From NCBI GenBank assembly GCA_036406615.1, contig DASXAQ010000127.1, positions 1 through 64,000 of the forward strand: DNA of 64,000 nucleotides, in the 5' to 3' direction. Source of the DNA: DASXAQ01 sp036406615. Lineage in GTDB: Bacteria > Actinomycetota > UBA4738. The translations under genes were made by a program, and so were the position numbers. The notes beneath the pieces are model-generated. The model saw only the letters and a list, made by a program, of their open reading frames with translations. It had not been told where the DNA came from and ran no database searches. This document shows, in pieces, positions 16,767 through 25,211 of the stretch (its first letter is position 1; the number at the start of each line of letters is the position of its first letter).

Positions 16767-19244
16767 CTAGGTCCCCTGCTTGGCCTTCGGCGTGGCTGCG
16801 GCCTTGGATGACGCCGTGGTCTTCGTCGTCCGCTTGGCGCGTCGCGCTCCCGAGGCCCCGTCCGTGGCGTCGTCGGACTTGGTCGCGCGCTTGGTCCTGC
16901 CGCCGGAGGCCCGCTTGGCCCGCGTCCGTCCGCGGCCGGCGGGTACCAGGGCCTTGGCCTCCTCCTCGGACAGCTCGACGCCGTCCTCGGCCCAGGCCTT
17001 GCCGCAGCTCGTGCACCGGGTCGCGTTCCCCCGGGCCTTCACGACCAGTCCCTTGCAGGCCGGGCACGGATCCGGCAGCGGCGTCTGGTTCACGGAGAAG
17101 TCGCAGTCCGGGTACCGCTCGCACGAGTAGAAGGTGCCGAAGCGCCCGCGCCGCTCGACGATCTCGCCCTGGCCGCACTTCGGGCACGTCACACCGGTGC
17201 CCTTGCGCTCGCGCTTGATGTACTTGCAGTCCGGGTAGCCCGAGCACCCGATGAACGGGCCGTAGCGGCCGGTTCGCTGCATCAGCGGACGGCCGCATTC
17301 GGGGCATGCTTCGTCCAGCAGCTCCGGCTCCGGCCGCTCCTCGCCGTTCAGCTGGCGTGTGTAGCGGCAGTCCGGATAGTTCTGGCAGCCGATGAACCGG
17401 CCGTAGCGCCCGAGCTTGACGACCAGGTGGCCGGGCTCGCGCCCCTCCTCCGGGCAGCGCGGGCACAGCTCCTCGAGCACCTCCTCGGGGGGCTTCATCT
17501 CGTCGTCGGCGACCTTCAGGTCCCGCGTGAAGGGCCCGTAGAACTCATTCAGCACTCCAACCCAGCGCGTCTTGCCCTCGGCGATGTCGTCGAGCTCCTC
17601 TTCCATCCGCGCCGTGAACCCGATGTCGAAGATGTCGGGGAAGTGCTGGACCAGCAGGTCGGTGACGACGATCCCGATGTCCTCGGGGAAGAACCGGCGG
17701 TCCTCCAACCGGACGTAGCCTCGGTCGGTGATCGTGGACAGCGTTGGCGCGTAGGTCGAAGGGCGCCCGATCCCATTCTCCTCCAACGCTTTCACCAGGC
17801 TCGCCTCGGTGTAGCGCGGCGGCGGCTGCGTGAAGTGCTGCTCGGGAAGCAGCTCGAGCAGGCGCAGCGCCTGCTCGGCGGTGAGCGCGGGGAGGTTGGC
17901 TTCGGCGTCCTCGTCGATGGCATCGTCGCGTCCCTCGAAGTAGACGCGGCGGAAGCCGTCGAACGTCATGGTCTGGCCGGTGGCGCGCAGCATGTACGCC
18001 GGGCCGCCGCCGGCCTCGGCGCCGATGTCCACCGACACCTGGTTGAAGCGCGCCTCCGCCATCTGCGAGGCGACCGTGCGCTGCCAGATCAGCCGGTACA
18101 GGCGGCCCTGGTCGCGGTCCAGCACCGACTCGAGCTGGTCGGGCGCGCGCTGGGCGCTCGTGGGGCGGATCGCCTCGTGGGCCTCCTGCGCGCCGCGCTG
18201 CTTGCGCTTGTAGTGACGCGGCTGGGCCAGCGCGTACTCGTTGCCGTACATCGCCCGCACGGTGTCGGCCAGCTCGGCCAGCGCCTGTTCGGCGATGTTC
18301 ACCGAGTCGGTTCGCATGTACGTGATCAGGCCGACCTGTCCCTCGCCCGGCACGGTCACGCCCTCGTACAGCCGCTGCGCGAGCGTCATCGTCTTGCGCG
18401 CCGAGAACCCGAGCTTGCGGGCCGCCTCCTGTTGCAGCGTCGAGGTGGTGAAGGGCGGCGCGGGTGTGCGCTTCACTTCTTTCTGGCGCACCTCCAGCAC
18501 GCGGTAGGCCGCCTCGCGGAGCCTCGCGACGTGCGCGTCGGCCTCCTCCTGCGTCGACAGCACCAGGCCCTTCTTGTCCGGCGAGGCCGCAAGCTTGTCG
18601 TCGTCGACCTGGATGAGCCGCGCCAGGAACGCCGACTCGTCGCCGTTCGGCGCAAGCCGCGCGTCCACGCTCCAGTACTCCACGGGAACGAACGCCTGGA
18701 TCTCGCGTTCGCGGTCCACGATCAGTCGCAGCGCCACGGACTGCACGCGTCCGGCGGACAGGGCGCGGCGGAGCCGCTTCGACAGCAGCGGCGAGAGCTC
18801 GTAGCCGACGATTCGGTCCAGGATCCGGCGCGTCTGCTGCGCGTTCACCAGGTCCGTGTCGATCCGACGCGGGTGCCGGAACGCCTCCTGCACCGCGTCG
18901 CGCGTGATCTCGGTGAACGTGACCCGGTTCGCGGTGGCCGGGTCCGCGCCGATCGACTCGGCAACGTGCCAGGCGATGGCCTCGCCCTCGCGGTCGAAGT
19001 CGGTGGCGAGCCACAGCGTCCCGGCGCGCTTGAACGCGTCGGTGAGCTTGCCGATCGTCTCCTTCGAGTCCGGCTTGATCTCGTATTCGGGGGCGAAGTC
19101 GTCGTCGGGGTTCACGCCCATGCGATCCTCGGGCAGGTCGCGGACGTGCCCGCGGCTGGCCTCGACCTTGTAGTCCGAGCCCAGGTACCGCTCGAGCGTC
19201 TTCGCCTTGGTCGGCGACTCGACGATCACCAGTTGCTTGGCCAT
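16767..19244 (-). CDS. topA: DNA topoisomerase I
   Basis: 825 residues from ATG 19244, which has an upstream AAGGA. It relaxes negative supercoils. The Toprim region begins LVIVESPTKAKTLERYLG and includes LATDFDREGEAIAWHV. The catalytic tyrosine segment is GLITYMRTDSVNIAEQAL, with RPTSAQRAP and EENGIGRPSTYA following. The C-terminus holds three or four topo-C4 zinc fingers, e.g. CPRCPEEGREPGHLVVKLGRYGRFIGC (4-Cys), then a Lys/Thr/Arg-rich basic tail of about 70 residues typical of actinobacterial TopA. It lies upstream of MFS-tmk and holB. Confidence 0.96.
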   Translation of the reverse strand: MAKQLVIVESPTKAKTLERYLGSDYKVEASRGHVRDLPEDRMGVNPDDDFAPEYEIKPDSKETIGKLTDAFKRAGTLWLATDFDREGEAIAWHVAESIGADPATANRVTFTEITRDAVQEAFRHPRRIDTDLVNAQQTRRILDRIVGYELSPLLSKRLRRALSAGRVQSVALRLIVDREREIQAFVPVEYWSVDARLAPNGDESAFLARLIQVDDDKLAASPDKKGLVLSTQEEADAHVARLREAAYRVLEVRQKEVKRTPAPPFTTSTLQQEAARKLGFSARKTMTLAQRLYEGVTVPGEGQVGLITYMRTDSVNIAEQALAELADTVRAMYGNEYALAQPRHYKRKQRGAQEAHEAIRPTSAQRAPDQLESVLDRDQGRLYRLIWQRTVASQMAEARFNQVSVDIGAEAGGGPAYMLRATGQTMTFDGFRRVYFEGRDDAIDEDAEANLPALTAEQALRLLELLPEQHFTQPPPRYTEASLVKALEENGIGRPSTYAPTLSTITDRGYVRLEDRRFFPEDIGIVVTDLLVQHFPDIFDIGFTARMEEELDDIAEGKTRWVGVLNEFYGPFTRDLKVADDEMKPPEEVLEELCPRCPEEGREPGHLVVKLGRYGRFIGCQNYPDCRYTRQLNGEERPEPELLDEACPECGRPLMQRTGRYGPFIGCSGYPDCKYIKRERKGTGVTCPKCGQGEIVERRGRFGTFYSCERYPDCDFSVNQTPLPDPCPACKGLVVKARGNATRCTSCGKAWAEDGVELSEEEAKALVPAGRGRTRAKRASGGRTKRATKSDDATDGASGARRAKRTTKTTASSKAAATPKAKQGT

Positions 19245-19548
19245 CTCGTCCTTCGTGTCCTCGTCCTTCTTATCTACGTTCGCGGCTGCGGTTCGGGAGG
19301 GAGGGGACGCCGCGGGCGGAACGCCCACGGTGCATCACTGTACGGCATGCCGGCGACTCCACTTGAGCGGCGGCCGATCCGCGATCCTGGCAGCTCCGGC
19401 GGCCGGCAGTCCATCGCCGGCAGGGGCAACCGCCGGTTGGAACATGCCACGAAATCGAAATGTTCCCACGCTGAAGTGCGCAAACGCGCGAGGTAGGCTC
19501 GGCGCGCCGGCCCGGCCGGACCGGCGGAGGGGTACCTCGGGGCGCGCG
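19245..19548. other. 304-bp divergent intergenic region, topA / dedA
   Basis: It should hold both promoters. On the minus strand TACAGT at 19337-19342 is a candidate topA -10, leaving a leader near 90 nt. On the plus strand TAGGCT at 19494-19499 is a candidate dedA -10. An inverted repeat lies at 19439-19466. No conserved small ORF was found. Confidence 0.5.
19439..19466. promoter_or_regulatory. Inverted repeat upstream of dedA
   Basis: Perfect arms GGAACAT and ATGTTCC separated by 14 nt, about 30 bp upstream of the candidate dedA -10 box. The geometry would suit a dimeric regulator. No regulator is identified. Confidence 0.35.
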
Positions 19549-20205
19549 GTGCAGCACTTCATCACGAATTTCATCCTGGACCACGGCTACGAGGCCATCT
19601 TCGTGCTGATGGTGCTCGAGTCGGCCTGCATTCCGATTCCCTCAGAGGTGACCATGCTGTTCGGTGGCGCGATGGCCAACGCGACGTTCGTCGCCTCCGT
19701 CGCCGGGGCGAGCGCCGTCCAGCTGAACTTCGTCCTGGTTGCCCTGATTGGGACGCTAGGAAACCTGGTCGGGTCCTTGATCGCGTACGGCGTCGGTCGC
19801 GCCGGCGGCCGCCCGATGGTCGAGCGGTGGAGCCGGAGGCTCTACGTGCGCGAGCACGAGCTGGAGCGCGCGGACGCCTGGTGGCGCGACCACGGGCAGC
19901 CCGCCGTGTTCTTCGGCCGGCTACTGCCCGTCGTGCGGACATTCATCAGCCTGCCGGCTGGCGTGGGCGAGATGCCCTTCGCCAGGTTCACGACCTACAC
20001 ACTGCTCGGATGTCTGCCCTGGACCTTCGCGCTCGCGGGCGTCGGGTACGCCGTGGGCGCGAGCTGGGACACGGTTGCTCGCTACTTCGTGCCGATCTCG
20101 ATCGCGATCGGGGCCGTGCTGGTCGCCGGCGTCGGGTGGTGGTTCGTCCGCCAGCGCAGAGCCGCGCGCGAGGAGCGCCGGGCGAAGGACGCGCCGACTA
20201 CGTAG
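19549..20205 (+). CDS. DedA-family (SNARE-associated/VTT) membrane protein
   Basis: 218 residues from GTG 19549. Family landmarks are FVLMVLESACIPIPSE near the N-terminus, GNLVGSLIAYGVGRAGGRP, and FFGRLLPVVRTFISLPAGVGEM with the re-entrant-loop arginine, then several hydrophobic segments and a basic cytoplasmic tail. DedA proteins act in undecaprenyl-phosphate or phospholipid flipping and membrane homeostasis. The start is inferred: no ATG is available and the nearest GGAGG is about 18 nt upstream. The stop overlaps the convergent gene's stop by 8 bp. Confidence 0.9.
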   Translation: MQHFITNFILDHGYEAIFVLMVLESACIPIPSEVTMLFGGAMANATFVASVAGASAVQLNFVLVALIGTLGNLVGSLIAYGVGRAGGRPMVERWSRRLYVREHELERADAWWRDHGQPAVFFGRLLPVVRTFISLPAGVGEMPFARFTTYTLLGCLPWTFALAGVGYAVGASWDTVARYFVPISIAIGAVLVAGVGWWFVRQRRAAREERRAKDAPTT

Positions 20206-22144
20206 CCGAGCCGGACGAACCCGCGTCCGGACTCGGGCTCGCGCTCCCGGACCCCGACGTACGCGTCAGCGACATCGTGAGGTCGCCCGTGAAGCCGATC
20301 TCGCCACCGGGGAACGACTCGCCGGCGGGCAGCCCCGACACCGACATGTGCAGGTCGAAGTGCCCCTGGACTTGCGTCGCGAGCATCTGCTTGTTCGGCA
20401 CGTCGAACCACGCCGTCTGGTTCATGGTGACGCTGCCCTTGTAGGTGAATTTCGGATCGGCGCCGTCGAGCGACCCGGTCGCGTCGGAGCCGGCCGACTT
20501 CAGCATCTTCCGCACGTCGATCGTCATGTTCAGCGGGACCGTCGTGGTGCTCTGCAGCACCGCGGCGTTGACCCCCTGCATCATCTGGTTGCTCACGTAG
20601 TGCGTCTCGGTGGTATAGGTGATCGAACCGTCTCCAAACGGGTTCGGTTGGCTGTACGTCTTGCTCCACGAGTCGCCTGGCTTCACCGGGTGGTCGGGGA
20701 GCAGCGGCGTGAGCTGGTCGGTGCCGGGCACGCCGCTGCCGGCAGAGCCGGACGCGCTGGTGAGGGCCATCATGTTGCCGGAGACGATCTGCCCGTTCTG
20801 ATTGATCTGGAACCTCAGGTGGCCGAGCGACGGCACCTTGACCTTGCGGCCATCGACCGTTGCGGTCGCGTGGCGCACGCCGACGTCGACGGTCGCAACG
20901 CCGGCCGCGTTCACGTCGGTGACCTTCCAGGTCATGACCATGTCCATCTGCTCGCTGAGGGGCACCTGCTGCCCCGCGGCGGTCAGTGACCCATGCAGGT
21001 CCATCGTCATGTGATACGTCTGCCGCTCGCTCTTCGTGAAGCTCATCGTCATGGCCACGGCCGTGTTGCCGGAGCCGGGACGGAGGAACAGGTAGGCGAG
21101 CGCGGCAAGCGCCAGCGCGATCACGACGACGATCGCGATCACGACCCGGCTGCGGCCCTCGCCGAGCGACAGCGACGGCATCGACAGGGAGCGCTTCGAC
21201 ATGGACCGCTTCGACATCGAGCCGCGGCCCGACGACGCCCACGTCCCGTCGGAGTCGAACGGAACCTCGGACACGGCCTCGGCGACCGGCACGAGCTCGT
21301 CTGCCTCGGGCATGGTTGCCACGGCGAAGTCGCCGGCCTCTGGCTGGACCTCGCCGGAGCCACCTGGCCCGGCCAGCACCGCCGAAGGCGGCGGCGGGAC
21401 CGAAGCGACGGGCGGCGGAACCGCGGCGGCAGGAGGCGCCGGTGCGGCCACGGCCGGAGGCGCGGGCATGGCCGGAGGCTCGGGAGCTGGGGCGCTCGCC
21501 ACCGGGACCGGCGCCACGGGAGGGGCCGGGACGGCCGCGGGCATCGGCGCGGCGGGCCCGGGCGACATCGGCGGCGTGGCGGGCTCCACCGGCGCCGGCG
21601 CAGCAGCGGGGGGCTCGACCACGGCAGGAGCTTGACCGGGAAGGGGGATCGTCGGCCTGACGGACAGCGGCGGTGCTGGGGGCTGAACCGTCGGGGCGGG
21701 GCCGGCCGGCTCGGCTTCGGGAGCGGGAGCAGCCGCTTCGACCGGGACCGGGGGGGCCGGAACCGGAGCGACGGGTTCGAAAATCGCGGGCGGCGGCGGG
21801 GGAGCCACGGGCTCCGGCGCGGGCGCGGGCGCTGGCCCGGGCGCGGGCTCGAAAGGCGGAGCCGCGGCCACCGCGGGCGGCTCGGCCGCGGGAGGCTCGG
21901 AGACGGGATCGGGCACGGGGGACGCGGACGGGACGGGCTCCGCACCCGGCGCGGGCGCCGCGTCCGGCGGCGCGAACAGCTGCGCGGCAAGCGGAGCCAC
22001 CTCGGGCGCGGGAGGCGGAACCCAGGCGGGCGAGGTCGGGTCGCCAGCGTCGCCCGGCGCCGTGTCGCCGATGCCGGCGGCGGGATCGAGCGCTTCCGGC
22101 TCGTCGGCTGGCGGGGTGGGGGCGCCGGTCTCGTTGTCGCTCAT
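20198..22144 (-). CDS. Pro/Ala-rich membrane-anchored protein with extracellular domain
   Basis: 648 residues from ATG 22144, which has AAGGAGA upstream. Residues 1 to ~310 are extremely rich in Pro, Ala, Glu and Val and must be largely disordered. A positively charged stretch (MSKRSMSKRSLSMPSL) precedes one membrane segment, VVIAIVVVIALALAALAYLFL at about 345-365. The C-terminal ~280 residues are outside, with repeated beta-type segments (VAMTMSFTKSERQTYHMTM, VGVRHATATVDGRKV) resembling DUF6263-like domains. The topology puts the long disordered part in the cytoplasm. No catalytic motif is seen and the function is unknown. Confidence 0.8.
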   Translation of the reverse strand: MSDNETGAPTPPADEPEALDPAAGIGDTAPGDAGDPTSPAWVPPPAPEVAPLAAQLFAPPDAAPAPGAEPVPSASPVPDPVSEPPAAEPPAVAAAPPFEPAPGPAPAPAPEPVAPPPPPAIFEPVAPVPAPPVPVEAAAPAPEAEPAGPAPTVQPPAPPLSVRPTIPLPGQAPAVVEPPAAAPAPVEPATPPMSPGPAAPMPAAVPAPPVAPVPVASAPAPEPPAMPAPPAVAAPAPPAAAVPPPVASVPPPPSAVLAGPGGSGEVQPEAGDFAVATMPEADELVPVAEAVSEVPFDSDGTWASSGRGSMSKRSMSKRSLSMPSLSLGEGRSRVVIAIVVVIALALAALAYLFLRPGSGNTAVAMTMSFTKSERQTYHMTMDLHGSLTAAGQQVPLSEQMDMVMTWKVTDVNAAGVATVDVGVRHATATVDGRKVKVPSLGHLRFQINQNGQIVSGNMMALTSASGSAGSGVPGTDQLTPLLPDHPVKPGDSWSKTYSQPNPFGDGSITYTTETHYVSNQMMQGVNAAVLQSTTTVPLNMTIDVRKMLKSAGSDATGSLDGADPKFTYKGSVTMNQTAWFDVPNKQMLATQVQGHFDLHMSVSGLPAGESFPGGEIGFTGDLTMSLTRTSGSGSASPSPDAGSSGSAT

Positions 22145-22277
22145 GCTGGATCCGTCTCCTTGTTCCACGTATGCGACGTGCAGCGCCGAGCCGCACGGGC
22201 GGTCGACACTCTCAATGGTGATTCGACAGGGAGGCGCTCGTTCTTGAGGCGGCCCGGGAGCGCTCGGCTCAGCGGCC

Positions 22278-22823
22278 CTACAGGGAGATCTCGGGAGCGA
22301 CCTCCTGCAGGCCCTCGATCGCCAGCCCGATGAACTCGTCCAGGCCGAGCCCCAGGTTCGGCTCGGCCAGCGCGATCTCCTCGCGGTTGACGCCGGGCGC
22401 GAACGCGCGCTCCTTCAGCTTCTTCTTCACGGAGGAAACCTTCATCCCGGCGGACTTCTCCGGCCGGACCAGCGCCGCGGCGACCAGCAGCCCGGCGACG
22501 GCGTCGGCGGCGACGATGCCCTTCGACATCCGGTCGGTCTGGAACTCGGGGTGCGCGTGGGCGAGCACGCCGTTGACGACGACCTCGTCAACGCCCGCCT
22601 CGCGGAGCCAGTCGGCCGCCAGGTACGCGTGCCGGGCGAGGTCGTCGCCGGTCTGGTCCTGGTCCAGGTCGTGGAACAGGCCGGTCAGCCCCCACCGCTC
22701 CTCGTCCTCGTCGAAGTGGCGGCCGAGCCGGCGCATGACCCCCTCGACGCTGACGAGGTGCCGGTAGGTGATGTCCTTGTCGACCTTGCTCCGGGCGAAC
22801 GCCCGGGCTTCCTGGGTGTCCAC
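22278..22823 (-). CDS. HD-domain protein
   Basis: 181 residues from GTG 22823 with a GGAGG about 10 nt upstream. Metal-binding landmarks are the early His in ITYRHLVSVEGVMR, LTGLFHDLDQDQTGDD (HD motif), RHAYLAADWLREAG and VLAHAHPE. This is the pattern of small HDIG/HD phosphohydrolases, which act on nucleotides or other phosphate esters; the substrate is unknown. It follows the APC permease stop by about 20 bp and is probably co-transcribed with it. Confidence 0.85.
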   Translation of the reverse strand: MDTQEARAFARSKVDKDITYRHLVSVEGVMRRLGRHFDEDEERWGLTGLFHDLDQDQTGDDLARHAYLAADWLREAGVDEVVVNGVLAHAHPEFQTDRMSKGIVAADAVAGLLVAAALVRPEKSAGMKVSSVKKKLKERAFAPGVNREEIALAEPNLGLGLDEFIGLAIEGLQEVAPEISL

Positions 22824-22843
22824 GCTTTCGGCCCTCCGCTCTT

Positions 22844-25177
22844 CTAGTGGATCTGGTACGGAACGCTCGACAGGATGACCCGCTCCTCGAAGAACAGCAG
22901 TCGCTTGATGAACAGCGCTCGCTGGCCGTGCAGCGGCTGCTGCCACCACTTGGCGACGATCACCTCCGGGATGACCACGGAAGCGACGGCGTCGGGCCGC
23001 GAGGTCACGCGCCGCACCTCCTCCAGGATCGGTTCGCCGAGCTCGCGGAACGGCGCCTCCACGATGTCCAGCTGGACCGGGACATGCAGGGCCTCCCACG
23101 CCACGGCGATCTCCTCGACCTCGCTCGCGTCGAGCGCGACGAAGATCGCCCGCGTCTGCGTTCCGCGCAGGGACCGCGCGTAGTTGATCGCGCGGATCGT
23201 GCCGTCGTGCACACCCGAGACGAATACCAGCACGTCGACGCGCTGGGGGATGACGGGCGCCGTCGCGGCCGGCACGTCCTGGCGGACGAGCATCGGCACG
23301 TCGGCCACCACCACGCCGGTCACGCCGAGCAGGCGCAGCTTCAGCAGGAACGCCGCCCGTCGACGCCGGATGGCCGAGGCGAGCGACCGCTTCGTCAGCA
23401 GCTCGGGGATGACGAGCGTGACGAAATCGCCCGGCCCGCGCGGGATCGACCGCAGGTACTCGATCATGGCGGCCGTCGGGTGGCCCCGGCCCGGCACGAT
23501 CTCCAGCTCCACGTCGGCGCGGCAGAACGACCGCCACCGGGAGGCCAGGTCCTCCGAGCCGGGCCCGCGGCTCAGGTGCACCGCCCGGAAGTCGTTGAAG
23601 CGAAACGCCCGCACGTAGCCGACCGCCTGCGACGTGGCGGCGTTCAGCTCGTCGACGAACACGACGACCGTGTTGCGCGCCGTGTCGTCCAGCGGCACCG
23701 ATCCGTTGCGGACCTGCTGCGAGACGTGAGCGTAGTGCCGGTGGACCGAGTAGAACGCGGTGATCATGACCGGGATCGCCAGGATCACGATCCACGCGCC
23801 GTGCGTGAACTTCGTCAACACGACGATCACCAGCACGACGCCGGTCGCGAACGCGCCCACGCCGTTGATCGCCAGGCGCCAGTGCCAGCCCTCGGCTCGC
23901 GCGCTCCCCTCGGCCGCTGCCCGCCGCCAGTATCGGACCATCCCCGCCTGCGACAGCGTGAACGCGGTGAACACGCCGACGACGTACAGCTGCAGGAGCC
24001 GGTCCACGTTCGCCTGGAACGCCCAGATCAGCAGGACGGCGAACGCCGCAAGGACCACCATGCCGTTCGAGTACACGAGGCGGTCGCCCAGGTTCTCGAA
24101 CTGCCGCGGGATGAAGCGGTCTCGCGCCAGCAGCGCCGCGAGCCGCGGGAACCCCTGGAAGGACGTGTTGGCCGCCAGGATCAGCACGGCGAACGTCGAG
24201 ATCTGCACGACCCAGAACATGAAGCTGCCGGAGCTCGGCGACGACCCGGGGAACACCGCCTTGGCGATCTCGGACACGACCGACACCGTGGTGCTCGGGC
24301 GCGCGCCGGTCTTCAGGGCGAGGAACGCGATGCCCATGATCATCGTCACGGCGATGACGCCCAGCATCGTCAGCGTCTGCGCGGCGTTGCGACCCTGCGG
24401 CCGGCGGAACGCGCTCACGCCGTTGGAGATGGCCTCGGTTCCCGTCAGGGCCGACGAACCCGACGCGAACGAATGCAGCACGGCAAAGATGCCGACGGTC
24501 GCGGCCGCGCCGTAGGGAGCAGGGTTGGGGACGTTCGTCACCACCGGACAGCCGCCCAGGCACTTGATGAACCCCACCACGATGAGCGTGAACATCGACG
24601 CGATGAACACGTACGTGGGGGTGGCGAACGCCAGGCCCGATTCGCGGACGCCGCGCAGGTTGACCAGCGTCAACAACACCACGCACCCGATCGAGATCAC
24701 CACGATGTACCGGTTGAGGCTCCCGTTCATCGCCGACGAGATCGCGAGCACGCCCGAGCTGACCGACACCGCGACGGTCAGAATGTAGTCGGTGAGCAGG
24801 GCCGCCCCGGCGATCAGCCCGAAGATGCGAGCCAGGTTCTCGGAGCTCACGACGTACGAACCCGCCGACGTCGGGTACGCGCGCACGACCTGGCGGTACG
24901 ACGTCACGACCACGGCCATCACCACGGCCACCGCCAGGTTGATCGGGATGATCAGGCTTCGGATGTCCGCCAGGTTCCCGGACGCCGTTACCAGGATCAG
25001 CAGGCTGGCTTCGACCGAGTACGCCACCGACGACAGGGCGTCGGACGCGAAGATCGGCAGCGCCAATATCTTCGGCAGCAGCGTGTGCTCCATCCGGCCG
25101 CTCGCCATCCCGCGGCCGACGAAGATCCGCTTGACGAGGGTGGGACCGGAGGATTCCCGGCGCTGCGTGGTCGACAT
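22844..25177 (-). CDS. APC-family permease, KimA-like (probable K+ importer), copy 1
   Basis: 777 residues: about 12 membrane segments (to ~480), then a cytoplasmic USP-like domain. It matches B. subtilis KimA motifs: DALSSVAY, SYRQVVRAYPTSAGSYVVSS, DYILTVAVS, LRGVRES, SSALTGTEAISN, RRPQGRNAA, ANTSFQGFPRLA. The residues I recall as coordinating K+ in KimA (Asp36, Tyr43, Asp117, Thr121, Thr230, Glu233) map to D46, Y53, D130, T134, T245 and E248, all conserved. A TAGAAT box 7 nt before the ATG indicates a leaderless mRNA. It lies 34 bp downstream of its paralogue, with trkA genes beyond, which supports a potassium role over amino-acid transport. Confidence 0.88.
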   Translation of the reverse strand: MSTTQRRESSGPTLVKRIFVGRGMASGRMEHTLLPKILALPIFASDALSSVAYSVEASLLILVTASGNLADIRSLIIPINLAVAVVMAVVVTSYRQVVRAYPTSAGSYVVSSENLARIFGLIAGAALLTDYILTVAVSVSSGVLAISSAMNGSLNRYIVVISIGCVVLLTLVNLRGVRESGLAFATPTYVFIASMFTLIVVGFIKCLGGCPVVTNVPNPAPYGAAATVGIFAVLHSFASGSSALTGTEAISNGVSAFRRPQGRNAAQTLTMLGVIAVTMIMGIAFLALKTGARPSTTVSVVSEIAKAVFPGSSPSSGSFMFWVVQISTFAVLILAANTSFQGFPRLAALLARDRFIPRQFENLGDRLVYSNGMVVLAAFAVLLIWAFQANVDRLLQLYVVGVFTAFTLSQAGMVRYWRRAAAEGSARAEGWHWRLAINGVGAFATGVVLVIVVLTKFTHGAWIVILAIPVMITAFYSVHRHYAHVSQQVRNGSVPLDDTARNTVVVFVDELNAATSQAVGYVRAFRFNDFRAVHLSRGPGSEDLASRWRSFCRADVELEIVPGRGHPTAAMIEYLRSIPRGPGDFVTLVIPELLTKRSLASAIRRRRAAFLLKLRLLGVTGVVVADVPMLVRQDVPAATAPVIPQRVDVLVFVSGVHDGTIRAINYARSLRGTQTRAIFVALDASEVEEIAVAWEALHVPVQLDIVEAPFRELGEPILEEVRRVTSRPDAVASVVIPEVIVAKWWQQPLHGQRALFIKRLLFFEERVILSSVPYQIH

Positions 25178-25184
25178 CTGCCGG

Positions 25185-25190
25185 ATTCTA
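25185..25190 (-). promoter_or_regulatory. Putative -10 box for leaderless permease copy 1 mRNA
   Basis: TAGAAT on the minus strand, 7 nt before the ATG at 25177, between the tandem permease genes. It suggests the downstream copy has its own promoter. Confidence 0.5.
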
Positions 25191-25211
25191 GCCCCGGCCC
25201 TGTGGGCGGGA

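Noticed and set aside
13543..17466. Single minus-strand open frame covering holB plus 2.7 kb more
   Set aside because: Only the part after GTG 14712 encodes holB. The upstream portion is an out-of-frame reading of MFS-tmk and topA.
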